64,000 nucleotides of DNA, from NCBI GenBank assembly GCA_902812465.1, contig CADDZE010000018.1, positions 1 through 64,000 on the forward strand, read 5' to 3'. Numbering within the stretch: the first letter of the stretch is position 1; each line of letters begins with the position of its first letter. The stretch comes from Acidobacteriota bacterium. GTDB taxonomy: Bacteria > Acidobacteriota > Terriglobia > UBA7540. Shown piece by piece: positions 51,378 to 59,758 of this stretch. A model generated the notes under the pieces. It searched no databases. It had not been told where the DNA came from and saw only the letters and a list, made by a program, of their open reading frames with translations. Position numbers and translations under genes: made by a program.

Positions 51378-52484
51378 CTAGCTGCGCCAGCGGAGCGTGA
51401 CCGGCCCCGGTAAGGGATGCCGCATCGGCTGGCCCGTAGCCTTGGACTCCAGGTAGGCCTGCTTTAGCTGGAAATACCACTTAGCCGGACGGTCCGCATC
51501 ATCAATCAGCATCAGCTGCGGGTTGTACTTCAAACCTTCAGCCTGCTGTTCCATGGTGCGCCGGTCCTGCTCGAGGAAACGGCGGGCGAAGAAGCGGAAG
51601 ATGGAGACCATGAACGGCACGTGACGGAAAACGTTCCAGGCAGCGCAGAAATCGATGCGGCAGCGGTTCGAGGTGAGCGGGGTCACGGTAGCCCGGCTAG
51701 AGAACCAATACTCGCCGCAGCGAATCTGCTCGAATCGCATGTTGGGGAGCACGAACTCGATGGTGGTCGTGATGGGCTGCCCGTAAACACCCAGAAGCTT
51801 GTAGGCCGCACTGTTGGCCGAGGGTGGATGGGCACGGATGCGGAAGCCGTAGGGAATAGGCTCGAACACCTTCTCCTTCTCATGAATGCTGTTACGCCGG
51901 CGCCACCACCAGGCCTGGTGGACAAAGGGGCCGTGCGCCGGATCCATCAAGCCAATGATTCCGTGGTCGATGGTGGTGGGCATTTCGCAAGCCAGGCGGG
52001 TGATGCGATAGCGGCCGTGGAGAACGGGCAGCTTTGGCACCGGCGGCGGGGTGGGGTGGCGCTGAGCGGCATCGGGCATGTAGACCCACACATAACCGTC
52101 CTGCTCTTGGCAGGGGAAGTGAGCGGCGAAGACGCGGTCGATCCGCAATTTGTCGCGTTCGGTCCGCGAGGGCACCTCCACGCACTCGCCGCTCTGGGCG
52201 TCGAAGCACCAGCCATGGTAGGAGCACTCGACGCGCGTGCCATCAAAGCGGCCGTAGGAGAGCGGCATGCCGCGGTGCGGACAGCTGTCGCGCAGGGCGA
52301 ACCACTCGCCCCGGGTGTTGCGGCCGATGACCAGAGGCACGTCTAGCAGCATGGCCTTCACCAGCCGCCGGCGGCCTACCTGGTTGGCCACTAAGGCGGG
52401 ATACCAGAAGCCGCGCAACATCCCGCCAGCGCCCGATTCGGCGGAGCGGCGGTCATCTTCCTGAATCGATTTCACTCCCAACAT
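51378..52484 (-). CDS. Rieske non-heme iron oxygenase (pheophorbide-a-oxygenase-like)
   Basis: A 368-residue Rieske oxygenase. The Rieske [2Fe-2S] cluster has Cys-x-His (CPHRG) and Cys-x2-His (CSYHGW) ligands. The mononuclear iron site is in the DHGIIGLMDPAHGPFVHQ region. The C-terminal half is that of a family including plant pheophorbide a oxygenase, Tic55 and several bacterial ring hydroxylases. The substrate is unknown, and no reductase or ferredoxin is adjacent. The frame continues upstream to 52733; the ATG at 52484 gives a plausible N-terminus. It is divergent from the S9 peptidase gene. Confidence 0.86.
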   Translation of the reverse strand: MLGVKSIQEDDRRSAESGAGGMLRGFWYPALVANQVGRRRLVKAMLLDVPLVIGRNTRGEWFALRDSCPHRGMPLSYGRFDGTRVECSYHGWCFDAQSGECVEVPSRTERDKLRIDRVFAAHFPCQEQDGYVWVYMPDAAQRHPTPPPVPKLPVLHGRYRITRLACEMPTTIDHGIIGLMDPAHGPFVHQAWWWRRRNSIHEKEKVFEPIPYGFRIRAHPPSANSAAYKLLGVYGQPITTTIEFVLPNMRFEQIRCGEYWFSSRATVTPLTSNRCRIDFCAAWNVFRHVPFMVSIFRFFARRFLEQDRRTMEQQAEGLKYNPQLMLIDDADRPAKWYFQLKQAYLESKATGQPMRHPLPGPVTLRWRS

Positions 52485-52568
52485 TATAGCCAGGGAAATG
52501 TTGGCCGGGTGCTTCCGTGATTCCTCCAGCCCGCCATTCAAGCCCCCTGCCTTGCGGAGGGCCGTCGC

Positions 52569-52588
52569 GTGGGGTAAAACTACCCCAC
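52569..52588. promoter_or_regulatory. Perfect 20-base palindrome upstream of the S9 peptidase
   Basis: GTGGGGTA and TACCCCAC flank AAAC, a perfect hairpin or operator-like palindrome 26 bases before the TTG start and between two divergent genes. It could be a regulator-binding site or an RNA structure in the leader. Confidence 0.5.
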
Positions 52589-52614
52589 CTACTTTCATCC
52601 AGGAGGGATCGAAC

Positions 52615-54705
52615 TTGAAAAGGACAATACGCAGCTTTGCCTGTGGCCTCATGGTGACCCTGGCGGCGGCGCTGGTGACAGCGGGAGAGCATCCGGCCAC
52701 GGATCGTTTGACCGCCATGGACGTTTTCAACATCCAGTACGGGGCCGACCCCCAGATCTCGCCCGACGGTTCAAAGATCGTCTACGTCCGCCAGTTCTGC
52801 GACATCATGACGGATAAGCGCGCATCCAACCTGTGGATCGTCAACCGCGACGGCACTCAGAACCGGCCTCTCACCACCGGAAGTTTCAGCGACACCTCCC
52901 CGCGCTGGTCACCCGACGGTACGCGCCTGGCCTGCGTCTCCGATCGCGACGGGCATCCGCAGCTCTACGTCCGCTGGATGGATACGGGACAGACGGCGAA
53001 AATTACCGACCTCGAATTCCCGCCCAGCGGTATCGCCTGGTCGCCGGATGGGAAGCTGATTAGCTTCGCCGCCCTCGTGGCCGGCTCGGAACCGAGGCTT
53101 GCCGAGCTGCCCAAACCCCCGGCGGGCGCACACTGGGCTGATCCGCCGAAGCTGTTTGACCGCCTCGTTTACCGCTTCAACGGCCAAGGCTACCTCAAAC
53201 CGGGATTCACACAACTCTTCGTCGTGTCCGCCGATGGCGGCGCGCCGCGCCAGCTCACCACCGGCAATTTTCCCCATGGCACCAGTGCCTTGGGCGGTGC
53301 CAGCACGGCTTGGACACCCGACGGGCAATACTTGATCTTCGCGGCAAAGCTCGAACCCGACTACGAGTACACCTACCACAGGCAGATCTACGAACTGCGT
53401 CTGGCAGATGGTCAAATCAAGCAGCTGACACATCGCGAAGGGCCCAACAACTCGCCCCAAGTTTCGCCGGATGGCCAGCGGATCGCCTACACCGGCTACG
53501 ACGACCGCTACCAGGGGCACCAGACAACCTATCTCTACGTCATGGACCGCGACGGCAGCCATCCGCGTCCGCTTTCCGCCAGCCTGGACCGTGATGCCGA
53601 GAATCCTGAATGGGCGGCGGATGGCAGCGGCGTTTACTTCCTCTACGACGACCAGGGCGATACCAAGCTGGGTTTCGCTTCCCTGGACGGCAAGGTAACG
53701 ATTCTCGCGAACCACGTGGGCACGGGCGGCTCGTCGTATGGAGGCGGCCACGCGTTCACAGTGGCCCGCGACGGTACCTTCGCTATCCCCTATACGCTGC
53801 CCGACGAGCCCGGCGACATCGCCGTGGGACGGGCTGGGGAGTCGGGGATCCCGATCATCACCGCCTTAAACCGCGAGCTGCTGAGACAGAAGAAACTGGG
53901 GCAGGTGGAGGAATTCTGGTTCAACTCCTCCAAGGACCAGCGCAAGATCGAAGGCTGGCTGGTGAAGCCGCCGGACTTCGACCCTGCCAAAAAGTACCCG
54001 CTGATTCTAGAAATCCACGGCGGCCCCTTCGCCAACTATGGCGACCGGTTTGACATCATGAAACAGATTTGGGCGGCGCTGGGCTACGTGGTGCTTTACG
54101 TCAATCCGCGGGGCAGTACGAGCTATGGTGAGGAGTTCGCCAACCTCATCCACCACGCCTATCCTGGCGACGATTTCTACGACCTCGATTCGGGCGTAAG
54201 CGCGGCCGTGGCCAAGGGATACATCGACCCGGAGAATCTCTTTGTCACCGGCGGCAGTGGCGGCGGGGTCCTTACCTGCTGGATGGTCGAGCGCAGCACG
54301 CGTTTTCGCGCCGCGGCGAGCCTCTATCCGGTCATTAACTGGTACAGCTGGACGCTGACGGCGGACATTCCCATCATTGGCGTCAAGTACTGGTTTCCGG
54401 GCCCGCCCTGGGAGTATCCGCAGCAGTACTACGAACGCTCCGTGATCAATCACGTGCAAAAGGTGAAGACGCCCACCATGCTCATGACCGGAGAGGACGA
54501 TTACCGCACGCCCATCTCAGAAGCTGAGCAATTCTACGAGGCGCTGAAGCTGCGGAAGGTCGACACGCTGCTAGTGCGCGTGCCGGGCGAGCCCCACGGC
54601 ATCAGCCAGCGGCCCAGCCACCTGATTGCCAAGACGCTCTACGTGGCCGGCTGGTTTGAGCAGCACCGGGCGCGGCCGGCTAGGGCCGGGGCCACCGCGC
54701 GCTGA
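52615..54705 (+). CDS. S9 family peptidase (prolyl oligopeptidase, DPP/acylaminoacyl type)
   Basis: A 696-residue secreted peptidase (signal about 1-22). An N-terminal seven-bladed beta-propeller with WD40-like repeats (PQISPDGSKIVYVR, SPDGTRLACVSDRDG, SPDGKLISFAALV) is followed by an alpha/beta-hydrolase domain with the triad Ser548 (GGSGGG), Asp628 (EDDYRTP) and His661 (GEPHGIS). It is S9C-like, cleaving short peptides. The best start is TTG at 52615 behind AGGAGGG, rather than the upstream ATG; the extra 39 residues are not signal-like. Confidence 0.92.
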   Translation: MKRTIRSFACGLMVTLAAALVTAGEHPATDRLTAMDVFNIQYGADPQISPDGSKIVYVRQFCDIMTDKRASNLWIVNRDGTQNRPLTTGSFSDTSPRWSPDGTRLACVSDRDGHPQLYVRWMDTGQTAKITDLEFPPSGIAWSPDGKLISFAALVAGSEPRLAELPKPPAGAHWADPPKLFDRLVYRFNGQGYLKPGFTQLFVVSADGGAPRQLTTGNFPHGTSALGGASTAWTPDGQYLIFAAKLEPDYEYTYHRQIYELRLADGQIKQLTHREGPNNSPQVSPDGQRIAYTGYDDRYQGHQTTYLYVMDRDGSHPRPLSASLDRDAENPEWAADGSGVYFLYDDQGDTKLGFASLDGKVTILANHVGTGGSSYGGGHAFTVARDGTFAIPYTLPDEPGDIAVGRAGESGIPIITALNRELLRQKKLGQVEEFWFNSSKDQRKIEGWLVKPPDFDPAKKYPLILEIHGGPFANYGDRFDIMKQIWAALGYVVLYVNPRGSTSYGEEFANLIHHAYPGDDFYDLDSGVSAAVAKGYIDPENLFVTGGSGGGVLTCWMVERSTRFRAAASLYPVINWYSWTLTADIPIIGVKYWFPGPPWEYPQQYYERSVINHVQKVKTPTMLMTGEDDYRTPISEAEQFYEALKLRKVDTLLVRVPGEPHGISQRPSHLIAKTLYVAGWFEQHRARPARAGATAR

Positions 54706-54732
54706 CCACCGCCGCCGGCCTAGGGGGCGGGA

Positions 54733-56022
54733 TCAAATCACGGCGGAGCGCAGTACCTCGTAGAGGCGGTCGGCTACGATCTGGTCCTCGCCCGGACGCA
54801 TCATCCAAACGCCAACCACGATCGTGTTGCTGCCTCCCGGGAGGCCAGCGCTCGCCGGTCCGCCACCGGTGGCCGGGTTGAGCTCGATCCGCGGCTTACC
54901 CTGCCGCATCCTCTCCATCACCTCGCGACCGGTGAGCTTGATCCGGCTCAGATCGTAAGTAATGAGCAGGTGAGGCACGTGGTTGGCGACGGGCGGGACG
55001 AAGATTTTTGTCTCTACGGTGGGAAGGTCTTTCAGGCGTGCGGCGATTCTTTCGGCGCGACTGCGAAACTCCCTTTCCATCGCCGCCTCGTCCTGGCTTA
55101 AGAGCCAGTCGACAGCCGCCACCAGCCCAACGATCTCTTCCTTGCCCACCTTCATGCCGCGACCGATCGTATTCGAGTTGGGCGAATTGTTCAGCTTGGC
55201 TGCGGCGATCAGATCCTTGCGCCCCAGCAGCAAGCCCGTGCATTGCGGCCCGCGTATCCCCTTGCCGCCGGAAAACGCGACAAGGTCAAATCCCATCTGG
55301 GTGTAATGCCAGAGGTTGGAGATGGGTGGGATGTCGGCGGCGGCGTCGTTGAAGCAAGGCACGCCGTGCTGGTGAGCCACCCGCACCCAATCTTCGCGGC
55401 TGATTTGCCCGCTCTCCGCCGCGTTGAAGTAGTGAGCCATGACCGTCCGTTCCGTGAAGGCCTGCTCGTACTCCTCCAGGGTCTCGACTTCGACAAAGCG
55501 CACGCCAGCGTTGCGGACGCCATGATCATACTCGTAGCGGTGGGCCCTCTGCACGATGACCTCGTTCTTCAGCCCAGTCATGTCGGTTGGAATATTCACA
55601 ATGGCCTGCTGATTTCCCAGCGTGACGCAAGCAGCGGTTCCTAGGGTGAGGGCCGCGGCGGCTCCCGCCGTCACCAGCGCGGCCTCACAGCGCAAGCGTT
55701 TAGCGAGGTACTCTCCGGCCGCATCGAGCAGTTCGTTGAGGTTGACCGGCTGCTGCGCTGCCAGCGCCATGGCCGCCTGGACTTCATCCGGCATGATCGA
55801 GGCGGAGAGGACAGTGTAGGTACCCGCGGCGTTGATGAACGGGGTCACGCCCAGCTTTTGGTAATAATCAACGCCAGGCCCCGGCGCGGACCTTGCGCCC
55901 CGCAGAATACGCGCCGTAGGGGGATGACCGGAGGGGTTCGCGGCTTTGCTGGCAGCAGCCCCTGCCATGAGGGCTGCACCGCTGCTGCGCAGGAGCTGAC
56001 GCCGATTCAGGCTTCGAGCCAT
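54733..56022 (-). CDS. SelA-like PLP enzyme with a Tat signal (DgaE-like ammonia-lyase family)
   Basis: A 429-residue PLP-dependent enzyme of the SelA-like group, with predicted PLP lysine K254 in AFSGGKGIRGPQ. Relatives include D-glucosaminate-6-phosphate ammonia-lyase (DgaE) and the SelA-like gene next to the Enterococcus EF_0837-type amidohydrolase. It begins with a twin-arginine signal (SLNRRQLLRSSGAALMAGAAA), so it is predicted to be folded with its cofactor in the cytoplasm and then exported. The frame extends to 56133 but the ATG at 56022 starts the Tat signal. It is directly followed on the same strand (upstream) by an amidohydrolase with a Sec signal. Confidence 0.82.
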   Translation of the reverse strand: MARSLNRRQLLRSSGAALMAGAAASKAANPSGHPPTARILRGARSAPGPGVDYYQKLGVTPFINAAGTYTVLSASIMPDEVQAAMALAAQQPVNLNELLDAAGEYLAKRLRCEAALVTAGAAAALTLGTAACVTLGNQQAIVNIPTDMTGLKNEVIVQRAHRYEYDHGVRNAGVRFVEVETLEEYEQAFTERTVMAHYFNAAESGQISREDWVRVAHQHGVPCFNDAAADIPPISNLWHYTQMGFDLVAFSGGKGIRGPQCTGLLLGRKDLIAAAKLNNSPNSNTIGRGMKVGKEEIVGLVAAVDWLLSQDEAAMEREFRSRAERIAARLKDLPTVETKIFVPPVANHVPHLLITYDLSRIKLTGREVMERMRQGKPRIELNPATGGGPASAGLPGGSNTIVVGVWMMRPGEDQIVADRLYEVLRSAVI

Positions 56023-56041
56023 GCAACCTCCTCGAATGTCT

Positions 56042-57397
56042 CTATTCCCGCGGATAATTGTCAGCCCGCGCACGCGGAGAATTGCCGAGAGCTGGCGTCG
56101 TAAAGTACTGCGCGGGCGCCTTCCGCCATTCAACCATGCTGAGGCCGGATGGATCGTAGAGAATTCTCCCGCCGCGGATCGTCATGCGTGCCACCAGCTT
56201 CGCCTGACCATCCATTCGGGCGTAGCCGCAATCGATGTAACTAAACGGCCCCTGCAGCTCTTCCAGCACCGCAATGTCGGCCTCCCGGCCCACCGACAGC
56301 GTTCCCAGCTCGGGGCGGTGAATCTCGCGTGCGGGATTAACGGTGGAGCGGCGAATGAGCTCGGCCAGCGGCACGCCCATGGCTAGGAATTTGGACAGGA
56401 CCTCGGTCATATTCAACACCGTGAAGTTGCCGTGGTGCAAGTCGGTGGAGATCGAGTCGGGAAGGAAGCCCTGCTCGACGGCCGGCACCGCATTGCGAAA
56501 CCAGAAGCTCGCCTCGCCGTGGCCCACGTCGAAGATGACGCCGCGCGCCCGCGCCTCCGTCAGGATCGGATTGAGCTTGCCATCAGGCAGCAGGATGGGG
56601 AACTGCTGGGCAAAGACGTGAGTGTGAATGTCGCCCGGCCGCATCTTCTTCAAAATCAGCTCGCTATAGGGCCTTTCGGGACGTGGCCAGAAGTCAAACA
56701 TGACCGGGACGCCGGCCATCTGGCCGCATTCTTCGGCGCGGTCGACGGCCGCCCAGGGTGTGTGCTCGGCGTCCCAAGGCTGATAGGTCCAGTAGTGCGC
56801 GGTTTTAACCCCCACCAGGATATCGCGGTGCTTGGCGATGGTCTCGGCGCACCGCTTCACATCCATCTGATCGATGCTCTGCTCAAGCCCGCCGTTCATG
56901 CCGTCGGCCACAATGTTGAGAAAGGCCAGTACACGCACCTTGGCATGGTCGATCACCTCCTCCTTCTCCTGCAAAAAGGTGTCTGCTCCGGCGCTGCCCG
57001 CATCCACGATGGTCGTCACTCCCGCCTGGAGCGCTAGGTCCGCCGGGATGCCTAGGGGTGCCAGCTGCGAACGCGCGTCCGGTGCGAACCAGTTGAGCGG
57101 CGCGCCTCCGTGGCCAACATGAAAGTGAATGTCGATCAGGCCAGGTGTCACGTAGAGGCCTTTGACGTTCACGACCTTGGCTGCCTGGACCTCCGGAATA
57201 TCCTTAGCCACCGCGGCAATCCTTCCGGACGCCACGGCTACGTCCATCACCGCGTCCACGCCATTGGCCGGATCAAGCACGTGGCCGCCCTTCAACAGCA
57301 AGTCGTAGCGGGCCGCCGGAGCCTGCGCGGGCAAACTCTGGGCTGCGGTTAGCATGGCCAGGGATAGCACGGAGAAATGTAAACAAGGTTGCATCAT
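56042..57397 (-). CDS. Exported amidohydrolase (EF_0837-like deacetylase/metallohydrolase family)
   Basis: A 451-residue amidohydrolase with a predicted signal peptide (about 1-24). The metal centre has His91-x-His93 (DIHFHVGHG), a Lys in GVKTAHYWTYQPW as possible carbamylated bridging ligand, His in IHTHVF and Asp in ISTDLHH. The sequence is of the dihydroorotase-like EF_0837/AHA_3915 family that pairs with SelA-like DgaE-type genes. Its neighbour 20 bases downstream is the Tat-exported SelA-like gene, so the pair seems periplasmic. Substrates are unknown; acylated amino or sugar-derived compounds are possible. Confidence 0.85.
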   Translation of the reverse strand: MMQPCLHFSVLSLAMLTAAQSLPAQAPAARYDLLLKGGHVLDPANGVDAVMDVAVASGRIAAVAKDIPEVQAAKVVNVKGLYVTPGLIDIHFHVGHGGAPLNWFAPDARSQLAPLGIPADLALQAGVTTIVDAGSAGADTFLQEKEEVIDHAKVRVLAFLNIVADGMNGGLEQSIDQMDVKRCAETIAKHRDILVGVKTAHYWTYQPWDAEHTPWAAVDRAEECGQMAGVPVMFDFWPRPERPYSELILKKMRPGDIHTHVFAQQFPILLPDGKLNPILTEARARGVIFDVGHGEASFWFRNAVPAVEQGFLPDSISTDLHHGNFTVLNMTEVLSKFLAMGVPLAELIRRSTVNPAREIHRPELGTLSVGREADIAVLEELQGPFSYIDCGYARMDGQAKLVARMTIRGGRILYDPSGLSMVEWRKAPAQYFTTPALGNSPRARADNYPRE

Positions 57398-57640
57398 AGC
57401 ACTCCCCGCGTGCGAGTAGCTCAGATAGTCCGGTTTCGAGGCCTGACCCTAAACACGGCCTGGCATTCTGTTCCGCAGATTCGCCGCAAGGAACACCAAA
57501 GAGGTCGCGCCGAATCCCGGCCGCGACGGCCGTTGTCCAGTGCCTCGCCCAGAGGGAGTATCAGCCAATGGCGGGAGGGATGCAAGGACTGGAAAGAAGA
57601 CGAGGTGGCGCGGGTTTCGCCCCACGCCACCCGTCAGCAC

Positions 57641-58297
57641 TCAGCTGGCAGCCCGGCATAAAGCCAGCCGGGTGCCCGAGCCGTTCTTCTTGGTCCGCTC
57701 GCGGTGAAGGGCTTTCTTCAGGAGACCGGCCAACTGCAAGCGGGCGCGGTGAAGCTGCGACTTGAGTGTGCCCTCGGGCACTCCCAGGGCCTGGGCCGCC
57801 TCCTCCGTCGAAAGCCCCTGGACGTCACGCAACTCGACGGCGGACCTTAAGGCCGGGGGCAGGTCTTGCAAGTTGCGCAGGTAGATTTCGCCCATCTCCT
57901 TGTGAGCGTACGCCTCTTCAGGATCGGGCCGGTGGTCTCGCACGCGGTCCGCCAAGGTCAGGTCCTCCTGCTCCAGGACTTCTGCATCCAGCGAAACGGC
58001 GGGACGAGCCCGCTGGCTGCGCAGCCGCATGAGGGCCGCATTGATCACGATGCGGGTCAGCCAAGTTGAGAATTGCGAGCGTCCTTCGAAACGGCGCAAG
58101 TTGCGGAATGCCGAAAGTAGGCCGTCCTGTAAGGCGTCTTCGGCATCTTCCGGATTGCCCATCAACTTCAGGGCGGTGGGGTAGAGGACCGTAGCGTAGC
58201 GCGCAAAAAGCATGTCAAGCGCGCTCTTGTCACCCTTGAGGCTCCTCTTGATCAACGTCTTCTCGTCGGTGACCTGGCGACCTGTTCTCAACTGCAT
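57641..58297 (-). CDS. ECF-type sigma factor without an adjacent anti-sigma gene
   Basis: An ECF sigma factor, 218 residues. Region 2 has LIKRSLKGDKSALDMLFARYATVLYPTALKLMGNPEDAEDALQDGLLSAFRNL and GRSQFSTWLTRIVINAALM; region 4 has LPPALRSAVELRDVQGLSTEEAAQALGVPEGTLKSQLHRARLQL. The C-terminal tail is Arg/Lys-rich. The ATG at 58297 follows AGAGGAGA, so the frame extending to 58360 is not used. No anti-sigma factor is adjacent. It is downstream of an MFS gene in the same orientation, perhaps on the efflux operon transcript. Confidence 0.9.
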   Translation of the reverse strand: MQLRTGRQVTDEKTLIKRSLKGDKSALDMLFARYATVLYPTALKLMGNPEDAEDALQDGLLSAFRNLRRFEGRSQFSTWLTRIVINAALMRLRSQRARPAVSLDAEVLEQEDLTLADRVRDHRPDPEEAYAHKEMGEIYLRNLQDLPPALRSAVELRDVQGLSTEEAAQALGVPEGTLKSQLHRARLQLAGLLKKALHRERTKKNGSGTRLALCRAAS

Positions 58298-58389
58298 TGC
58301 GATTCTCCTCTCTTCCGACCCTACCTGCTCGGATTCGTTCTTGGCCAGCATGTGAGCCACCCCACGACGGGAAAGGCAGCCCCTCTGGA

Positions 58390-59748
58390 TCAGCGCTCCT
58401 CCGGCTTGCTGGACTGAAAAGCGAACGCTGATCCCGTCATTTCCTCCGGCGGATCACCTCCGGCCATGGCGTGGGCGATCACTAACTGCCGTGCCTCCAC
58501 GCGCAAGGCCGGCCAACTCGAGGCGAAGAGGGCCGCACCGGCCAGGCTGGCCAAGCCGCCCAAGGCGACCGTCAGCGGTGCGCCAATGCGGCCTGCGACC
58601 GCGCCGGCTAGCAGTGCCCCGAAGGGCGCCATCCCCATAAACATCATGGTGTAGACGGACATCACCCGACCGCGCAGCTCGTCCGGCACCATGTGCTGAA
58701 TGAGCGTGTTGGATGAAGCCATTTGCAACATCATCGAAAACCCTACCGGCAGTAGTAGCAGCGCCGACAACCAGAAGCGGCGGGAGAGGGCGAAGAGGAT
58801 CAGGCTAGTGCCGAACCCCGCTGAGGCGAAGGACACCCAACGCCCCAGTCCGCGAATGCCGCGGCGGGCCGCCAGCGTCAGCGTCCCAGCCAGGGCGCCA
58901 ACTCCCGAGGCGCCCATGAGCAGCCCCAATCCCCTCGCACCGCCGTGCAGGATCCGGTCGGCGAAGATAGGCATAAGGACGGCATACGGCATGCCAGTGA
59001 GGCTTACCAGCCCCAGGAGCAGCAGTAGTGCGCGGATGGGCCCGGTGTGCACCACAAACTGGAAACCTTCGGCGATGCTCTCCAGCGCCGACGTCGCCTG
59101 CTGCCCGCGCGGCGGCGGGTCAATTTCCATCAGCAACAATCCCGCGATCACCGCGAGGTAGCTGAGGCCATTAGCGAAGAAGCACCATCCCTCGCCAATC
59201 GACGCCACCAGGATGCCCGCAATCGCCGGTCCGATAATGCGCGCGCCATTGACCATCGAGGAGTTCAAGGCAATGGCATTCACCAGGTCCTGCCCCTTCA
59301 CCATTTCCACGATGAACGCCTGCCGCGCCGGAATGTCGAACGCGTTTGCCGTTCCCAGCAGGCCCGCCAGCAGAACGATGTGCCATACCTGGATGCGACC
59401 CAGCAGGGTGAGCGCCGCGAGAATAAAGGCCAGCAGCATCATCGATGTCTGCGTGGCAATCACAATGCGATGGCGACTGTAGCGGTCCGCCGCCAGGCCC
59501 CCCAGCGGAGCCAGCACAAACGAAGGAATCTGGCCCACAAACCCGACGAGACCCAAAAGTACGGACGACCCTGTTAGCCGGTACACCAGCCAGGATTGGG
59601 CTACCGATTGCATCCAGGTGCCGATCAGCGAGATCATTTGGCCGCTGAAAAACAACCGGTAGTTACGGTGGCGCAGGGCACGAAACATCACCGGAAGCTC
59701 CAAGCGCTTCTCGGCACGGGCGATTTGGGCCTGGCTCTCTAGCATCAC
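58390..59748 (-). CDS. MFS transporter (EntS/DHA3-like)
   Basis: A 452-residue major facilitator transporter with about 12 helices. It has the MFS motif GGLAADRYSRHRIVI and a sequence of the EntS/MFS_3 type (SWLVYRLTGSSVLLGLVGFVGQIPSFVLAPLGG). Members export siderophores or drugs. It is 10 bases downstream of the emrB-like gene and could be part of the same operon, though its job may be separate. An ATG at the next codon could also be the start. Confidence 0.88.
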   Translation of the reverse strand: MMLESQAQIARAEKRLELPVMFRALRHRNYRLFFSGQMISLIGTWMQSVAQSWLVYRLTGSSVLLGLVGFVGQIPSFVLAPLGGLAADRYSRHRIVIATQTSMMLLAFILAALTLLGRIQVWHIVLLAGLLGTANAFDIPARQAFIVEMVKGQDLVNAIALNSSMVNGARIIGPAIAGILVASIGEGWCFFANGLSYLAVIAGLLLMEIDPPPRGQQATSALESIAEGFQFVVHTGPIRALLLLLGLVSLTGMPYAVLMPIFADRILHGGARGLGLLMGASGVGALAGTLTLAARRGIRGLGRWVSFASAGFGTSLILFALSRRFWLSALLLLPVGFSMMLQMASSNTLIQHMVPDELRGRVMSVYTMMFMGMAPFGALLAGAVAGRIGAPLTVALGGLASLAGAALFASSWPALRVEARQLVIAHAMAGGDPPEEMTGSAFAFQSSKPEER

Positions 59749-59758
59749 CGTTCGCCAA

